From assembly GCA_024400495.1 (NCBI GenBank), contig JAKSMR010000007.1, positions 1 to 64,000 of the forward strand: 64,000 nt of DNA, read 5' to 3'. This DNA is from Bacteroidales bacterium. Its GTDB lineage: Bacteria > Bacteroidota > Bacteroidia > Bacteroidales > P3. The position numbers and the translations under genes were made by a program. Under the pieces are notes generated by a model, which had not been told where the DNA came from, searched no databases, and saw only the letters and a list, made by a program, of their open reading frames with translations. This document shows positions 61,646 through 64,000 of this stretch, piece by piece; positions within the stretch are counted from its first letter, which is position 1; each line of letters begins with the position of its first letter.

Positions 61646-62265
61646 CTTTCTATTTTTAAGATTGAACCTTTGGGTCCCGGTACAGAACCTTTTACTATCA
61701 TTAAATTCTTCTCAGGGATAATCTTGATTACCTCGAGGTTTTGAACCTTCACGCGGTGGTTACCCATCTGACCGGCCATACGCATACCCTTGAATACTCT
61801 CGAAGGATAGGAGGATGCGCCTACAGAACCGGGAGCGCGGAGACGGTCGTGCTGGCCGTGAGTCATATCACCTACACCGCCGAAACCGTGACGGGTTACT
61901 ACGCCCTGGAAACCCTTACCTTTGGAGGTACCTACTACGTCAACGTATTCACCTTCCTGGAAAACTTCTACGGTAAGAATTTCACCATGTTTTTTCTTGC
62001 TGCCTTCCTCGAAGCGGCTGAACTCAGCGAGATAGCGCTTGGGGGTGGTGTTAGCTTTTGCAAAATGACCTTTCATGGGCTTGCTGGTGCGGGATTCTTT
62101 CTGCTCACCAAAAGCCAACTGAATAGCCTCGTAACCATCTTTCTCGATGGTTCTTACTTGTGTTACTACACAAGGACCAGCTTCAACTACTGTGCACGGA
62201 ATTTGCTTTCCGTCGGCATCAAAAAGACTGGTCATACCAATTTTTTTACCTAATAATCCAGACAT
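61636..62265 (-). CDS. rplC: 50S ribosomal protein L3
   Basis: The 209-residue assembly initiator has [40 protein letters not shown] (tip near the peptidyl-transferase centre), [20 protein letters not shown] and [20 protein letters not shown]. The 134-base spacer upstream to rpsJ has no clear hairpin. Confidence 0.97.
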   Translation of the reverse strand: MSGLLGKKIGMTSLFDADGKQIPCTVVEAGPCVVTQVRTIEKDGYEAIQLAFGEQKESRTSKPMKGHFAKANTTPKRYLAEFSRFEEGSKKKHGEILTVEVFQEGEYVDVVGTSKGKGFQGVVTRHGFGGVGDMTHGQHDRLRAPGSVGASSYPSRVFKGMRMAGQMGNHRVKVQNLEVIKIIPEKNLMIVKGSVPGPKGSILKIERWS

Positions 62266-62399
62266 TTCTTTTTTTAATGGATTGTTAAAGATTGTTTGTT
62301 TTAATTCAGCATGTTGTTACCGACTAGTGAATGTGACTTGTGAAGAGTTTGGTAAATCACATCTCACTAATCACTAAATCATCCATTGGCTGAATGTGA

Positions 62400-62708
62400 T
62401 CACACTTTGATTTCTACGTCAACACCGCTGGGGAGTTCGAGCTTCATGAGAGCGTCGATGGTCTTAGCGCGATCGTTGATCTCGATGTCCATCAAGCGCT
62501 TGTAGGTGCTCAGTTCGAACTGTTCGCGGGACTTCTTGTTTACGAAAGTCGAGCGGTTGACAGTGAAAATCTTTTTGTTAGTTGGCAGCGGAATAGGACC
62601 GTTGACAACTGCGCCCGTCATTTTGACGGTCTTTACGATCTTCTCAGCAGACTTGTCTACGAGATTGTGATCGTAAGATTTCAGTTTGATTCTAATTCTT
62701 TGACTCAC
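62400..62708 (-). CDS. rpsJ: 30S ribosomal protein S10
   Basis: The 102-residue protein is part of the 30S head and NusE of antitermination complexes. It has [40 protein letters not shown] and a C-terminal SGVDVEIKV. It follows fusA by 26 bases, so the two share a transcript. Confidence 0.97.
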   Translation of the reverse strand: MSQRIRIKLKSYDHNLVDKSAEKIVKTVKMTGAVVNGPIPLPTNKKIFTVNRSTFVNKKSREQFELSTYKRLMDIEINDRAKTIDALMKLELPSGVDVEIKV

Positions 62709-62734
62709 GGTTAAATGTGTTTGAGTATTTTTTA

Positions 62735-64000
62735 TTAACTATTTCTGCTTTTCAGGATAGCCTCTTGCTGATCTCTGGTTACCTCGGCGTAGTGGCTGAA
62801 CTCCATGGTGGAGGCGGCACGGCCGGAGGTGATGGTGCGGAGAGCGGTAACATAGCCGAACATCTTCTCCAGGGGAACCATGGCTTTGACGGCCTGGGCA
62901 CCCATCTTGGCGCTGATGTTCTCAAGGATACCACGACGACGGTTGAGGTCGCCAGTAACATCACCCACATAAGCGTCGGGGGTGACTACCTCAAGCTTCA
63001 TCATAGGTTCGAGCAGCACGGGGCTGGCTTTTCTGCAAGCACTCTTGAAACCGATTTTTGCACAGACCTCGAAGGAGAGCTGGTCGGAGTCAACGGGGTG
63101 GAAGCTACCGTCGATGATACGTACTTTCATGCTGTCCATAGGATAGCCGGCGAGTACGCCGTTCTGCATAGCCTCTTTGAAACCTTTCTCGAGGGCGGGC
63201 ATATATTCTTTGGGAATGTTGCCGCCTTTGACCTCGTTGATGAACTGCAAGCCGGTAACACCTTCGTCGGCAGGGCCGATCTCGAAGAGGACATCGGCGA
63301 ACTTACCTTTACCACCGGTCTGCTTCTTGTAGACTTCGTGGTGCTGTACTGTTCCGGTGATGGCTTCTTTGTAAGCGACCTCGGGACGACCTTGGTTGAC
63401 TTCTACGCCGAACTCGCGACGCATACGGTCAACGATGATGTCGAGGTGGAGCTCACCCATACCGCTGATGATGGTCTGACCCGATACTTCGTCGGTCTTC
63501 ACACGGAAGGTGGGGTCTTCTTCTGCCAGCTTGAGGAGTGCGTTTTCCATCTTGTCCATGTCGGCGGTGGTCATAGGCTCGACAGCGATGCTGATCACAG
63601 GCTCGGGGAATTTCATGGACTCGAGCACGATGGGGTGCTGTTCGTCACAGAGGGTATGTCCGGTCTTGATCTCCTTGAAGCCTACAGCTGCTGCGATGTC
63701 GCCGGCTTCGATACGGTCGATGGGGTTCTGCTTGTTGGAGTGCATCTGCATGATGCGGGAGATGCGCTCTTTCTTGCCGGTGTTGGCGTTGTAGACATAA
63801 GAACCGCTTTCGAGGGAACCGCTATATACGCGGAAGAAGCAGAGGCGTCCGACATAGGGGTCGGTGGCGATCTTGAATGCCAGAGCCGAGAAGGGAGCCT
63901 TCACGTCAACGGGACGGATCTCGTCGTTCTCGGTTTTGGGGTTGATGCCGTTTACCTCGGGCTTGTCCATGGGGCTGGGCAGGAATGCTGCTACAGCATC
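62735..64000 (-). CDS. fusA: Elongation factor G, C-terminal part (cut by window end)
   Basis: EF-G is the GTPase that drives translocation. The 421 residues present run from [18 protein letters not shown] through domain II ([20 protein letters not shown]), domain III ([20 protein letters not shown]), domain IV ([20 protein letters not shown]) and domain V ([20 protein letters not shown]). The frame is open to the window edge; the G domain lies outside. It leads into rpsJ, as in the str-S10 arrangement. Confidence 0.96.
   Translation of the reverse strand, partial: DAVAAFLPSPMDKPEVNGINPKTENDEIRPVDVKAPFSALAFKIATDPYVGRLCFFRVYSGSLESGSYVYNANTGKKERISRIMQMHSNKQNPIDRIEAGDIAAAVGFKEIKTGHTLCDEQHPIVLESMKFPEPVISIAVEPMTTADMDKMENALLKLAEEDPTFRVKTDEVSGQTIISGMGELHLDIIVDRMRREFGVEVNQGRPEVAYKEAITGTVQHHEVYKKQTGGKGKFADVLFEIGPADEGVTGLQFINEVKGGNIPKEYMPALEKGFKEAMQNGVLAGYPMDSMKVRIIDGSFHPVDSDQLSFEVCAKIGFKSACRKASPVLLEPMMKLEVVTPDAYVGDVTGDLNRRRGILENISAKMGAQAVKAMVPLEKMFGYVTALRTITSGRAASTMEFSHYAEVTRDQQEAILKSRNS

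Overview
The window is a chromosome segment of a member of the Bacteroidota, most likely an uncultured gut Bacteroidales. The evidence is type IX secretion (T9SS) signatures, Bacteroidota promoters (TTTG/TTG, about 19-20 bp, then TAnnTTTG), ribosomal proteins L36 and S14 in their zinc-free forms, a C-terminally extended L17, NamZ (DUF1343), a LysM-M23 protein and signal peptides ending just before Gln. I cannot name a genus.

Layout. 1-1755: no intact gene; a degenerate ~680-bp unit is present twice, each copy carrying a large hairpin built from triplicated heptamers. 1756-4963: uracil salvage (upp, uraA) and rsgA. 5024-6607: two paralogous surface lipoproteins. 7143-9806: a PorE-like T9SS envelope protein, then a small DUF2147 protein (+). 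10729-16873 (all minus): ECF sigma factor, miaA, namZ-like gene, trmD, clpP-dut and a LysM/M23 endopeptidase. 17529-27269 (minus): one 3246-residue multi-FN3/CUB adhesin with a T9SS type A sorting domain. 28004-30903: a cobalamin riboswitch followed by anaerobic ribonucleotide reductase nrdD-nrdG. 31637-32785: a conserved hypothetical gene, tRNA-Glu and rpsT. 33103-37769 (minus): a probable membrane-protection operon (SPFH, ribbon-helix-helix, DUF1648-like, YhfC-type protease, NatAB-type ABC exporter). 38131-39643: an ECF sigma factor plus a membrane protein that joins an anti-sigma-like N-terminus to a T9SS type B C-terminal domain. 39905-45268: OMP, rbfA, LolC/E-like permease, GT39-type glycosyltransferase, aminotransferase. 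45516-64000 (minus): eno and the S10-spc-alpha ribosomal cluster from fusA (cut by the window end) to rplQ.

Most interesting. (1) Four intergenic arrays (6763-6850, 16991-17120, 27517-27714, 39661-39770) share an 11-bp period but differ in unit sequence. Three share a GCAGCACC-type leader and contain strong inverted repeats, and two of them flank the giant adhesin gene. (2) In the duplicated region at 1-1400, the hairpin arms changed in concert (ACAA+TTA versus ACAA+CCG heptamers) while the 98-base loop length stayed the same. (3) The sigma/anti-sigma pair at 38131-39643 ends in a tethered T9SS sorting-like domain, which suggests a way to couple secretion to transcription. (4) Small non-autonomous elements with GGTAACCTCT termini have 4-bp target duplications, and one carries a doubled end.

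Functionally the window pairs housekeeping (translation, secY, enolase, nucleotide salvage and reduction) with cell-surface biology: T9SS component, T9SS cargo, lipoproteins, OMP, and two ECF regulators that may link envelope state to transcription.
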